From: Streptomyces toyocaensis
GTDB taxonomy: Bacteria > Actinomycetota > Actinomycetes > Streptomycetales > Streptomycetaceae
Reading direction: 5' to 3'
DNA length: 64,000 nt
NCBI RefSeq assembly: GCF_000725125.1
Contig: NZ_JFCB01000001.1
Coordinates: forward strand, 1 to 64,000
Position numbers and translations under genes: made by a program. The notes beneath the pieces are model-generated. The model did not search any database. It had not been told where the DNA came from and saw only the letters and a program-made list of their open reading frames with translations. The stretch's first letter is position 1, and every line of letters starts with the position of its first letter. Shown here piece by piece: positions 24,479-31,641 of the stretch.

Positions 24479-25066
24479 CTAGGCCGCCTCCGCGATCAGC
24501 CGGTCGATCAGCGCGATCAGCACGTCCCGGCTCGACTCCCGCTCCCGCGCGTCGCACAGCAGCACCGGCACGCCCTCCGGCAGCGTCAGCGACTCCCGGA
24601 TGTCCTCCACCGGGTAGGGGTGCTCGCCGTGGAAGCCGTTGACGGCGATCACGAACGGTATGCCCCGGCGTTCGAAGAAGTCGATCGCGGCGAAGCTGGA
24701 CCTGGGTCTGCGCACGTCCACCAGGACCACCGCACCCAGCGCGCCGAGGGCCAGGTCGTTCCACATGAACCAGAACCGCTGCTGCCCCGGCGTGCCGAAG
24801 AGATACAGCACGAGGTCGTCCGAGACGGTGATCCGGCCGAAGTCCATGGCGACCGTGGTGGCACGTTTCTCCTCGACGCCGTCCAGGTCGTCGACGTCGA
24901 GTCCCGCCATGGTCAGCGGTTCCTCGGTGCGCAGCGGGGCGATCTCGCTGACCGAGCCGACCATGGTGGTCTTGCCCACGCCGAAGCCACCGGCGATCAG
25001 GATCTTGACCGTGTCGGGAGCCGGACGGTCGGCGGGTGCCTGAGCGGTGGTGTCAGAGCCGGCCAA
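24479..25066 (-). CDS. Conservon small GTPase-like protein (CvnD type)
   Basis: 195 aa. P-loop ILIAGGFGVGKTTMVGSVSEI, switch regions around TTVAMDFGRI and the G3-like LFGTPGQQRFWFMWNDLA, then VLVDVRRPRSSF and FVIAVNGF as the guanine-binding segment. This is the Ras-like member of the four-gene conservon (Cvn) of Streptomyces, where the proteins form a membrane-associated complex likened to eukaryotic G-protein signalling. The start lies 14 bp inside the end of the CvnC-type gene. Confidence 0.93.
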   Translation of the reverse strand: MAGSDTTAQAPADRPAPDTVKILIAGGFGVGKTTMVGSVSEIAPLRTEEPLTMAGLDVDDLDGVEEKRATTVAMDFGRITVSDDLVLYLFGTPGQQRFWFMWNDLALGALGAVVLVDVRRPRSSFAAIDFFERRGIPFVIAVNGFHGEHPYPVEDIRESLTLPEGVPVLLCDARERESSRDVLIALIDRLIAEAA

Positions 25067-25412
25067 GGCCCTCCCTCACTTTCTGCAGCAGGTCCAGATC
25101 CGGGGTGGTACGGGTGACGGGGTGCGGCGGGTGGACGGTGATCCGGCCCGCCTCCAGCAGGTCGCAGAGCAGGATGACGACCACGCTCACCGGGAGGTCG
25201 AGACGCGCGGCGATCTCGGCGACCGCGACCGGCTCGGCACACAGCCGGAGGATGCGCAGGTGCTCGGGCTGTGGCCGGGCGGCCGTCTCGGGCTGCGGGT
25301 CCGCGGCCGTCACGGTCGTGATCAGGGTGAAGTCGGCGCGGCTGGGCCGGGTCCGGCCACCGGTCAGGGTGAACGGCCGTACCAGCCGGCCCGCCGGGTC
25401 GCTTCCGCCCAC
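25053..25412 (-). CDS. Conservon DUF742 protein (CvnC type)
   Basis: 119 aa from a GTG (25410-25412) one base after the stop of the CvnB-type gene. It is a DUF742 domain: an N-terminal LVRPFTLTGGRTRP, then a winged-helix-like region (AEHLRIL-type helix, VAVAEIAARLDLPVSVVVILLCDLLEAGRITVHPP). In conservons this protein is a probable DNA- or protein-binding adaptor of the GTPase. It is tightly linked to both neighbours. Confidence 0.93.
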   Translation of the reverse strand: MGGSDPAGRLVRPFTLTGGRTRPSRADFTLITTVTAADPQPETAARPQPEHLRILRLCAEPVAVAEIAARLDLPVSVVVILLCDLLEAGRITVHPPHPVTRTTPDLDLLQKVREGLGRL

Positions 25413-25413
25413 C

Positions 25414-25845
25414 TCACACGCCGGGGTCGGCAGCGGGCCCTGCGGCCTCCCGCGGCGCCGCGCTGAGGTGCTCGCCGATCTTCTTCACCAGCATGTTCAT
25501 CTGGTATGCCACCACGCCGACGTCCGCGCCGGGACCGGTCAGCACCACCAGGTGGGCGCCGGGACCGGCCGACGTGAGGATCAGGTAGCTGTGCGCCATC
25601 TCGATGAGCGCCTGGCGCACCGGACCGCCGCGGAAGTCCATGCTGACGCCCTTGCTGAGGCTCATCAGACCGGACGCGGTCGCCGCCAGGCGCTCCGCGT
25701 CGTCGCGCAGGAAGCCGGTGGACTTGCTGACCACCAGCCCGTCCTCGGAGAGCACCACGGCCTGGTTCACGTCGGCGACCCGTTCCACGAGTCCGGTCAG
25801 CAGCTGGTCCAGCTGGGTGTGGGTGGCGGGGATGGGGGGTGTCAT
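25414..25845 (-). CDS. Roadblock/LC7 domain protein (CvnB type)
   Basis: 143 aa. It has the Roadblock/LC7 fold: LDQLLTGLVERVADVNQAVVLSEDGLVVSKSTGF, LAATASGLMSLSKGVS and YLILTSAGPGAHLVVLTG, ending in YQMNMLVKKIGEHL. In conservon systems it pairs with the GTPase as a regulator, by analogy with MglB acting on MglA. It lies 29 bp after the sensor gene. Confidence 0.95.
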   Translation of the reverse strand: MTPPIPATHTQLDQLLTGLVERVADVNQAVVLSEDGLVVSKSTGFLRDDAERLAATASGLMSLSKGVSMDFRGGPVRQALIEMAHSYLILTSAGPGAHLVVLTGPGADVGVVAYQMNMLVKKIGEHLSAAPREAAGPAADPGV

Positions 25846-25874
25846 GACGATGTTCCTTCGTGAGCGGTCGGCGG

Positions 25875-28286
25875 TCAGCGGTCGGCGGGCGGAGTCGGGA
25901 GCTCGCCGGGATCGGCGGGCACGTGCGCCGGTACGGCCCCGTCGGCGTCGTCGGTGCCGTCGTCCCGTGCCTGGCGCGTGCCGCGCTGGAAGCCGGCGAG
26001 CGAGGAGGCGGCGCGCTCCGCGGTGAAGTCCTCGCAGGGCTCGTCCCCGGTGTCCGGCGGGGTCTCCTCGCGCAGTTCGGCGGCCAGACTGGTCTGCGGC
26101 ACCCGGCGGGGGAGCGGGGTGAGACCGTCCCGGCGGGGGGCGGCCGTCGCGGCGGCGGGCGCGGAGCCGGTCCGTACGGCGGTGGCCGGCCGGGGCGCCG
26201 GGGCCTGCGCGCCCGCTCCCGCCTGCCCGTCGGCGTCCGCGCGCGCACCGGCGGCGGCCCCGTCGCGCCGGCCGTCCGCCGCGTCCTGTCCTGTCGTGGA
26301 ACTCGCCGCGTCCCGCGCGGTCGCGGTACCCGCCCCGTCCCGGCCGCCGTCACCGGCCGGTTCGTCCCGCACGACGATCTCGTGCGGGATCAGCACGATG
26401 GCCGTCGTCCCGCCGTACGGCGAGGGGCGCAGGGTGACGGCGATGCCGTGCCGGTGTGCGAGCTGCGAGATCACGAACATGCCGAGCCGGAGGTCGTCGG
26501 CGAGCGCCACCACGTCGAACTGCGGCGGCTTGGCCAGCTGGGCGTTGAGTGAGGCGTAGTCGTCCTCCGACATGCCGAGGCCCCGGTCCTCGATCTCGAC
26601 GGCCAGCCCCTTGGCGACCATCGCCGCCCGCACCCCGACGGGGCTGGGCGCCGGCGAGTACACCGTCGCGTTGTCGATCAGCTCGGCCAGCAGATGGATC
26701 ACGTCGGCCACCGCGGGCGGGGCGACGGACACCTCCTCCTCGGTGAGGACCTCCACCCGCTGGTACTCGGCGACCTCCCCGACGGCGCTGCGCACGATGT
26801 CGATCAGGGCGACCGGCTCGCTCCAGGAACGGCCGGGACGCTCACCGCTGACGACGACCAGGTTCTCCTCGTAGCGGCGCAACTGGCTGGCCGTGGAGTC
26901 CAGTTCGTACAGGCCCTTGAGGACCTCGGGGTCGGTGTGCCGGCGTTCCAGCGCGTCCAGCTTGCTGAGCTGGAGGTTGACCAGGTTCTGGCTCTGCCGC
27001 GCGATGCCCAGGATGATCTTCTGGAATCCGCGCCGGGTGTCGGCGAGTTCGACCGCGGTGTGCACGGCGGTGCGCTGCGCGGTGTTGAACGCCTGTGCCA
27101 CCTGCCCCAGCTCGTCGTGTCCGTAGTCCAGCTCCGTCGTCGCCGACTCGGCGTCCACCTTCTCGCCGCGCTCGAGCCGGGCCACCACGTCGGGCAGCCG
27201 CTCCTCCGCCAGACCCAGGGTGGCCATCCGCAGTCCGCGCAGCCGGCGGGACAGCGAGCGGGTGATGCGCCAGGACAGCCCGACGCACAGCAGCAGCGCG
27301 AGGAGACCGGCGGCGCTCAGGGAGGCGGCCTTCACCAGCAGGCCGCGGGCCTCGTCCGCACTGCGGATGAGGAGCGCGTCCGTCTGCTGCCGGATCATCG
27401 TGGAGTACTGCGGGGAGACCCGGTTCACGGCCTCCTCCCAGCGGTCCCTCAGGTCCGGCAGGGCGACGGTGTGGTCGTCGGCCGTGGCGTGGGTGGCGAG
27501 GACCTGGTCCTCGACCGCCTCCAGGGCGCGCCACTCCGGGCTGCTCAGGATCCGCTCGGTCTGCGTCTTGGTCTCGCCTTCGAGGGACGGCTCGATCTGG
27601 TCCTCGACCAGCCAGCGGCGGGTGTGGACCAGCTCCGCGAAGGCGGTCCATTCCTCGTCGTCGAGTTGGCCGGACGGCCAGGCGAGCGTCAGGTGCGCGT
27701 TCTCCCGGGACACCAGCTCCGCCGCGTGTTCCAGCGCGACGAGCGGCTGGGCCTGCGAGGTCAGGTCTCCGTCGTCGACCTGGGAGAGCTCCTGGAAGGC
27801 GTGGATCTGGTCGTCGATGATCGAGGTGTACTGGGCCAGTGCCTCCTCGGCGCTGATGTCGCTGGGGTCGTCCACCTGGTCCCGGTAGTACTCCAGGCTG
27901 CCCACCGAGCCGAGCACCGAGTACAGCCGGTCGGAGACGCGCGCGGGTGCCTTGCCGATCGCGTCGGCCTGCCCGACCAGCTTCGCCACCGCCTCGTCGG
28001 TCTTCTCGCGCTGCGCGTCGAGGGCGGTACGGGGCCTTCGCGGCTCGGCCAGCCACGCGGCGGTCAGCGCCCGTTCCTTCTGCAGCGCGAGCGTGGCGTG
28101 CGTGCCCATCGCGCCGGTCGACCGGCTCAGCTCCGTCTGGGACCGCAGCTGCAGGCCCTCCGAGAACATACGGATCGTGGTCAGGCCCCACATGCCGGCG
28201 AGGGTGACGCTGGGCACGAGTGCGAGGAGGAACAGCGAGAGCCGAATGGAGCCGAGACGGCGCCGGGCACCTGTCCGTGGAGACAT
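25875..28286 (-). CDS. Conservon sensor protein (CvnA type), histidine-kinase-like
   Basis: 803 aa. It has a first membrane span near residues 15-32, a long helical extracellular domain (about 35-310), a second span (about 315-340), a HAMP segment, a helical dimerisation region, an HATPase domain (ELIDNATVYSP near 535; EDRGLGMSEDDY near 568) and a ~200-residue Ala/Pro-rich tail. In the dimerisation region the family consensus, as I recall it, is LDHLATRMRRHAENLL; here it reads LDSTASQLRRYEENLV, so both histidines are missing. It is probably a non-phosphorylating ATP-binding receptor that signals to the three downstream conservon proteins. Confidence 0.92.
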   Translation of the reverse strand: MSPRTGARRRLGSIRLSLFLLALVPSVTLAGMWGLTTIRMFSEGLQLRSQTELSRSTGAMGTHATLALQKERALTAAWLAEPRRPRTALDAQREKTDEAVAKLVGQADAIGKAPARVSDRLYSVLGSVGSLEYYRDQVDDPSDISAEEALAQYTSIIDDQIHAFQELSQVDDGDLTSQAQPLVALEHAAELVSRENAHLTLAWPSGQLDDEEWTAFAELVHTRRWLVEDQIEPSLEGETKTQTERILSSPEWRALEAVEDQVLATHATADDHTVALPDLRDRWEEAVNRVSPQYSTMIRQQTDALLIRSADEARGLLVKAASLSAAGLLALLLCVGLSWRITRSLSRRLRGLRMATLGLAEERLPDVVARLERGEKVDAESATTELDYGHDELGQVAQAFNTAQRTAVHTAVELADTRRGFQKIILGIARQSQNLVNLQLSKLDALERRHTDPEVLKGLYELDSTASQLRRYEENLVVVSGERPGRSWSEPVALIDIVRSAVGEVAEYQRVEVLTEEEVSVAPPAVADVIHLLAELIDNATVYSPAPSPVGVRAAMVAKGLAVEIEDRGLGMSEDDYASLNAQLAKPPQFDVVALADDLRLGMFVISQLAHRHGIAVTLRPSPYGGTTAIVLIPHEIVVRDEPAGDGGRDGAGTATARDAASSTTGQDAADGRRDGAAAGARADADGQAGAGAQAPAPRPATAVRTGSAPAAATAAPRRDGLTPLPRRVPQTSLAAELREETPPDTGDEPCEDFTAERAASSLAGFQRGTRQARDDGTDDADGAVPAHVPADPGELPTPPADR

Positions 28287-28337
28287 CGTGGTCCTAGGGC
28301 GTTCGGATGGTGGGGAGAGTACGCACGGGCCGGCCCG

Positions 28338-29348
28338 TCAGCGGGTTCCGCCGGCGGCGAACCCGGCGACCGAGTCCGCGTTGGCCTTCGTGACGAACGC
28401 CGGTCCGGTGAGCACGGGCGCGACCCCGCCGCCGCTGATGTTGCCGTTGGACCGGTACAGCCACATCGCGTCCACGGCGAGATAGCCCTGGAGGTAGGGC
28501 TGCTGGTCGACGGCGAACCGGACGTTGCCACCGCGCACGGCCTCGACCAGGTCCTCGTTGAGGTCGAAGGTGGCCACGCCGGCGTCGCTGTCCGCCTCCT
28601 CGACGGCCTCGACGGCGGTCAGCGCGAAGTCCGCCCCGTTCGTGACGATCTCGTCGATGGCGGAGTCCTGACGCAGCCGGGCGGTGAGGATTCCGGAGAC
28701 GGCGCGCATGTCGGTGCCGTCCACGTAGAGGTTCTCCGTCGTCCCGTCGAACGCCTTCCTCATGCCCGCGCAGCGGGCCTCCAGGCCGACGTTGCCGCGC
28801 TCGTGGACGACGCACAGGGCGTGCTTGGCCTTCAGCTCGTTGAGCTTCTCGCCGACGGCCCGGCCCGCCACACTCTCGTCCTGTCCGAAGAACGCCGAAA
28901 GCCCCGCCGGCTTCCAGGCGTCGATACCCGCGTTGAGCCCCACCACGGGGATGTCGGCCGCCCGTGCCTCGTTGACCGGGCCCGTCATGGCACCCGGCTT
29001 GGCCAGCGTCAGCGCGATGCCGTCGACGCCGTCGCGGACCGCCTCGCGGACCAGAGCGGCCTGGCCCGCGGGATCCGGGTCGCTCACATACGTCAGCTCG
29101 ATGCCGTCCTTGGCCGCCGCGGCCTCGGCCCCCTTCTTCACCCGGTCCCAGAAGGCGTCGTCCTCGCTGCCGTGGGTGACCATCGTGACCTTCGTCCGCC
29201 CGGTGCCGGACCCGCTCGCGTCGTCCGAGTCCGCGGAGTCGCCGGCCGCGCCGAACGCGGAGCAGCCGGTCACCAGCAGACCGACGGCGGCTGCCAGGGC
29301 CGCCGGGCGGAGTCTCGGGAGGCGGCGGGACGGGGGACGAGTGTTCAT
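28338..29348 (-). CDS. Orphan sugar-type substrate-binding lipoprotein
   Basis: 336 aa from the ATG at 29346-29348. Lipobox LVTGC with Cys29, then a periplasmic-binding-protein type 1 (RbsB-like) domain: VTMVTHGSEDDAFWDRVKKGAEAAA, REAVRDGVDGIALTLAKP, IPVVGLNAGID, FFGQDESVAGRAVGEKL, VVHERGNVGLEARCAG, VATFDLNEDLVEAV and AVDQQPYLQGYLAVD. No permease or ATPase gene is near. Only 51 bp separate it from the CvnA-type sensor gene in the same direction, so a receptor role, presenting a bound sugar to the sensor, is a reasonable inference. Confidence 0.88.
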   Translation of the reverse strand: MNTRPPSRRLPRLRPAALAAAVGLLVTGCSAFGAAGDSADSDDASGSGTGRTKVTMVTHGSEDDAFWDRVKKGAEAAAAKDGIELTYVSDPDPAGQAALVREAVRDGVDGIALTLAKPGAMTGPVNEARAADIPVVGLNAGIDAWKPAGLSAFFGQDESVAGRAVGEKLNELKAKHALCVVHERGNVGLEARCAGMRKAFDGTTENLYVDGTDMRAVSGILTARLRQDSAIDEIVTNGADFALTAVEAVEEADSDAGVATFDLNEDLVEAVRGGNVRFAVDQQPYLQGYLAVDAMWLYRSNGNISGGGVAPVLTGPAFVTKANADSVAGFAAGGTR

Positions 29349-29465
29349 GAGGAGTGCGGACCTCGCTGTGCGGCCGAGCAAAAGAGCAGGGGAGAGCACG
29401 GACGGCGGCCGCGGGGAGCGGTGCGCCGATCGGGTGACTCTCGCTGGCCCGGAGCCAACCCTGTG

Positions 29466-29478
29466 CGACCACTGGTCG
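29466..29478. promoter_or_regulatory. Small palindrome CGACC-ACT-GGTCG upstream of the binding-protein gene
   Basis: A 5-bp inverted repeat with 3-bp spacer, in the 262-bp region between the LPMO stop and the binding-protein start. It might be an operator for the binding-protein/conservon operon. Support is limited to its symmetry and position. Confidence 0.3.
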
Positions 29479-29538
29479 TCAAGTGAAGGGCCACGTGAAG
29501 TGAGGTGATGCTGCCGCATTGTGATGAAGCGTGAGCAG

Positions 29539-29572
29539 GCCCGCCCGCGCGCGGCGCACGGACCGGGCGGGC
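29539..29572 (-). terminator. Possible terminator after the LPMO gene
   Basis: GCCCGCCCG (29539-29547) and CGGGCGGGC (29564-29572) form a 9-bp perfect stem with a 16-nt loop, 38 bp downstream of the LPMO stop codon. Confidence 0.45.
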
Positions 29573-29610
29573 GGCACGCGGCGGTCACCGCCGCGGCCGT
29601 GGGCCCCGGT

Positions 29611-30450
29611 TCAGCGCCGGCGCAGCCGCAGGACCAGAGTGGCGCCCCCGGTGAGCACCAGGACGCCGACGGCACCACCCGCGAGCAGCGGGGCGGACGA
29701 TCCGGAGGAGGCGGCGGCGGTGGACCGGACGCCGGGGGTGCCGGTGGGGCCGGGCGAGGGGGCCGCCGGGGTGCTCCCGGCTGGGGTGTGCGCGGCGGTC
29801 GCCTGCTTCTTCCGCGGGAACACCAGGTCCGAGCATGAGTAGTAGGTGTCAGGCGTGCCGCTGTTCTGCCAGACCGTGTACAGCACATGACGGCCCGACC
29901 GGTCCGACGGCAGGGTCACCCGGAACCGGTACGCACCGTCCGTCAGTGCGGGGTCCGTCACCTCGGCGAACGGCTTCTCCGGCAGGTCGGACCAGGTGAG
30001 CGGCCGCGCCGGGTCGTAGCCGGGCTCCGTCAGATACAGACGGAAGGTACCGGCGTGCGGGATCGTCGAGACGTACGTCACCGGCAGCGCCCCACCGGGG
30101 GTCACCCGGGTCGCCGGCCAGTCGGCGCGGGCGAGGTCGAGGCCCCGGTAGGCGGGCAGGCCCCCGCCGCACAGCTTCCCGTCCGGGATCCGCTGCCGGT
30201 CCCTGCCGCCGACGTCCGCCACCCGCAGGTTGTCCCACGCCGCGAACGGCGCGCCGTTCGCCGCGACCGCGGCGCGGCACGCCGCCGACGCCGCGTGTTC
30301 GCCTCCCTCCGGCGAGCAGGCCACGACCCGGCTGACCGGATCCGCCGGCGCCCCGTGGGCGCGCGCCGGGCCCGCCGCCCACAGAGGCAGCAGCAGCGGG
30401 GTCAGGAGGGCCGCCGCGAGTGCGGTGCGGTGTGCGGTCGTCCGGGACAT
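29611..30450 (-). CDS. Membrane-anchored AA10 lytic polysaccharide monooxygenase
   Basis: 279 aa from the ATG at 30448-30450. A signal peptide ends at GPARA, so the mature protein begins with His32, the first ligand of the copper histidine brace; the second is His132 in YVSTIPHAGTFRLY. Other family marks are RPLTWSDLPEKPF and GRHVLYTVWQNSGTPDTYYSCSDLVF. After the catalytic domain come a Pro/Thr/Ser-rich linker and a C-terminal membrane helix (LLAGGAVGVLVLTGGATLVL) with an RLRRR stop, so the enzyme stays on the cell surface. There is no separate carbohydrate-binding module. Likely substrates are chitin, cellulose or the cell's own surface glucan. Confidence 0.9.
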   Translation of the reverse strand: MSRTTAHRTALAAALLTPLLLPLWAAGPARAHGAPADPVSRVVACSPEGGEHAASAACRAAVAANGAPFAAWDNLRVADVGGRDRQRIPDGKLCGGGLPAYRGLDLARADWPATRVTPGGALPVTYVSTIPHAGTFRLYLTEPGYDPARPLTWSDLPEKPFAEVTDPALTDGAYRFRVTLPSDRSGRHVLYTVWQNSGTPDTYYSCSDLVFPRKKQATAAHTPAGSTPAAPSPGPTGTPGVRSTAAASSGSSAPLLAGGAVGVLVLTGGATLVLRLRRR

Positions 30451-30713
30451 CCGGAACACCTCTTCCAGCGGGGCGGAAACGCGCGGGTCCTTCCGTGCAG
30501 TACGGAGGAACCGCCCGTCGTGTTCACCTCCCCGCCGAGCCGGGCATAGCGTCCCGTTCCTGGTCAACCGCCCGTCGCCGAGGGTCGGTTCTGGGCCGGA
30601 TCGAGGGTTTCCCCCGTATCCCGGCGGGCCGCGCGCTGCCTATCGTTCGAGCGCGGCCGGCTCCCGGATGACCTGGTGCGGGCCGCTGATCTTCTGAGCG
30701 ACTCCCCCAAGCA

Positions 30714-30754
30714 GGCGGGTCGGCCGGTGCGGATGGGGCACCGGTCGGCCCGCC
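30714..30754 (+). terminator. Hairpin with two G-U pairs, possible terminator
   Basis: A 17-bp stem with two G-U pairs (arms 30714-30730 and 30738-30754), a 7-nt loop and then TTCTCATTTG. No annotated plus-strand gene ends here, so it may terminate an unrecognised short transcript or be structural. Confidence 0.4.
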
Positions 30755-30907
30755 GTTCTCATTTGTGCCGACGCCTGACACACTTAGAGACCGCGCGCGC
30801 TGTTTTCTTTCGACGGGTGTGATGATCTTGCCTTTTATGCCCTTATTTGAATGGCCTCCCGCGTAATGGGGGCCACCGCAGGGTGAGTTATCGTGTACGA
30901 AGCGTCA

Positions 30908-30933
30908 AAACAAACGGCATGACCCGTTCCTTT
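30908..30933. promoter_or_regulatory. Autoregulatory-element-like pseudopalindrome before cprB
   Basis: Left arm AAACAAACGG (30908-30917), 6-bp centre, right arm CCGTTCCTTT (30924-30933); 8 of 10 arm positions are complementary. The AAACNAACGG half-site is close to the ARE motif bound by gamma-butyrolactone receptors, and it lies 20 bp before the cprB start codon with the AGGAG ribosome site between. Binding by CprB itself is inferred. Confidence 0.55.
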
Positions 30934-30952
30934 CCGGCTCAGGAGTTAGGCG

Positions 30953-31600
30953 ATGGCGAGGCAGGTACGCGCCGAGCAGACCCGTGCGACGATCATCACG
31001 GCCGCCGCCGACCTGTTCGACCGGCAGGGGTACGAATCGACCAGTCTCAGTGACATCGTCGAACACGCCCAGGTCACCAAGGGGGCCCTGTACTTCCACT
31101 TCGCGGCGAAGGAGGATCTCGCGCACGCGATCCTCGAACTGCAGTCCATGACCTGCCGCCGTCTGGCCCGGGACACCGAGATCCGGGGACACACCTCCCT
31201 GGAGGCGCTGATGCGCCTGACCTTCTGCATAGCCAGGATGTCGGCCGACGATCCCGTGCTGCGGGCCGGACTGCGGCTCGCCACCGGCGGTACCCGGCCG
31301 CGCCCGCCGCTCAGCCATCCCTTCACCGAGTGGCTGGACATCGTCACGGCGCGGCTCCTGGGCGCCGTCAAGGAGGCCGACGTCCACCCGGACGTCGACA
31401 CCGACGTGGTGGCCCACTCCCTCGTCTGCTTCTTCGTCGGCACCCGGGTCGTCGGCCGGTCCCGGGAATCAGTCGCCCGCCAGCCCCGCCGCACGGCGGA
31501 GATGTGGCAGATCCTCATCCGCGGCCTGGTCCCCGTGACCCGGCGCGCCCGCTACCTCAGCCTGGCCGCACGGCTCGAACGGGAGATCGCCCCGGTGTGA
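30953..31600 (+). CDS. cprB: Gamma-butyrolactone receptor homologue CprB (TetR family)
   Basis: 215 aa from the ATG at 30953 with AGGAG upstream. The helix-turn-helix is at residues 10-55: EQTRATIITAAADLFDRQGYESTSLSDIVEHAQVTKGALYFHFAAKEDLA. The C-terminal domain keeps LRAGLRLATGGTRPRPPLSHPFTEW and the ending LIRGLVPVTRRARYLSLAARLE that mark the ArpA/CprB branch. CprB affects antibiotic production and sporulation in S. coelicolor. There is no AfsA/ScbA-type synthase in the window, so it is an orphan receptor here. Position next to geoA matches the S. coelicolor order. Confidence 0.92.
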   Translation: MARQVRAEQTRATIITAAADLFDRQGYESTSLSDIVEHAQVTKGALYFHFAAKEDLAHAILELQSMTCRRLARDTEIRGHTSLEALMRLTFCIARMSADDPVLRAGLRLATGGTRPRPPLSHPFTEWLDIVTARLLGAVKEADVHPDVDTDVVAHSLVCFFVGTRVVGRSRESVARQPRRTAEMWQILIRGLVPVTRRARYLSLAARLEREIAPV

Positions 31601-31641
31601 CGCACGGCGGGCGACGACGGACGCGCGTTACGGTGAGCCGC

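Larger units (their letters stand above)
30451..30952. other. 502-bp divergent intergenic region (LPMO / cprB)
   Basis: It holds the promoters of the LPMO gene and cprB. The stretch around 30780-30900 is unusually AT-rich for this genome (TTTTCTTTCG, CTTTTATGCCCTTATTTG). A GC-rich hairpin lies at 30714-30754 and a pseudopalindrome at 30908-30933. I see no convincing coding sequence. A small RNA upstream of the hairpin is possible but unsupported. Confidence 0.6.

Noticed and set aside
29461..29490. DasR (dre) site near the LPMO and sugar-binding genes
   Set aside because: Only the half ACTGGTC is present; the second half does not match the dre palindrome.
30641..30760. Possible short gene (frame ending MTWCGPLIF) or tRNA before the hairpin in the cprB upstream region
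   Set aside because: No ribosome site, no cloverleaf and no TpsiC-like GGTTCRANYCC segment. Only a GC-rich hairpin remains.
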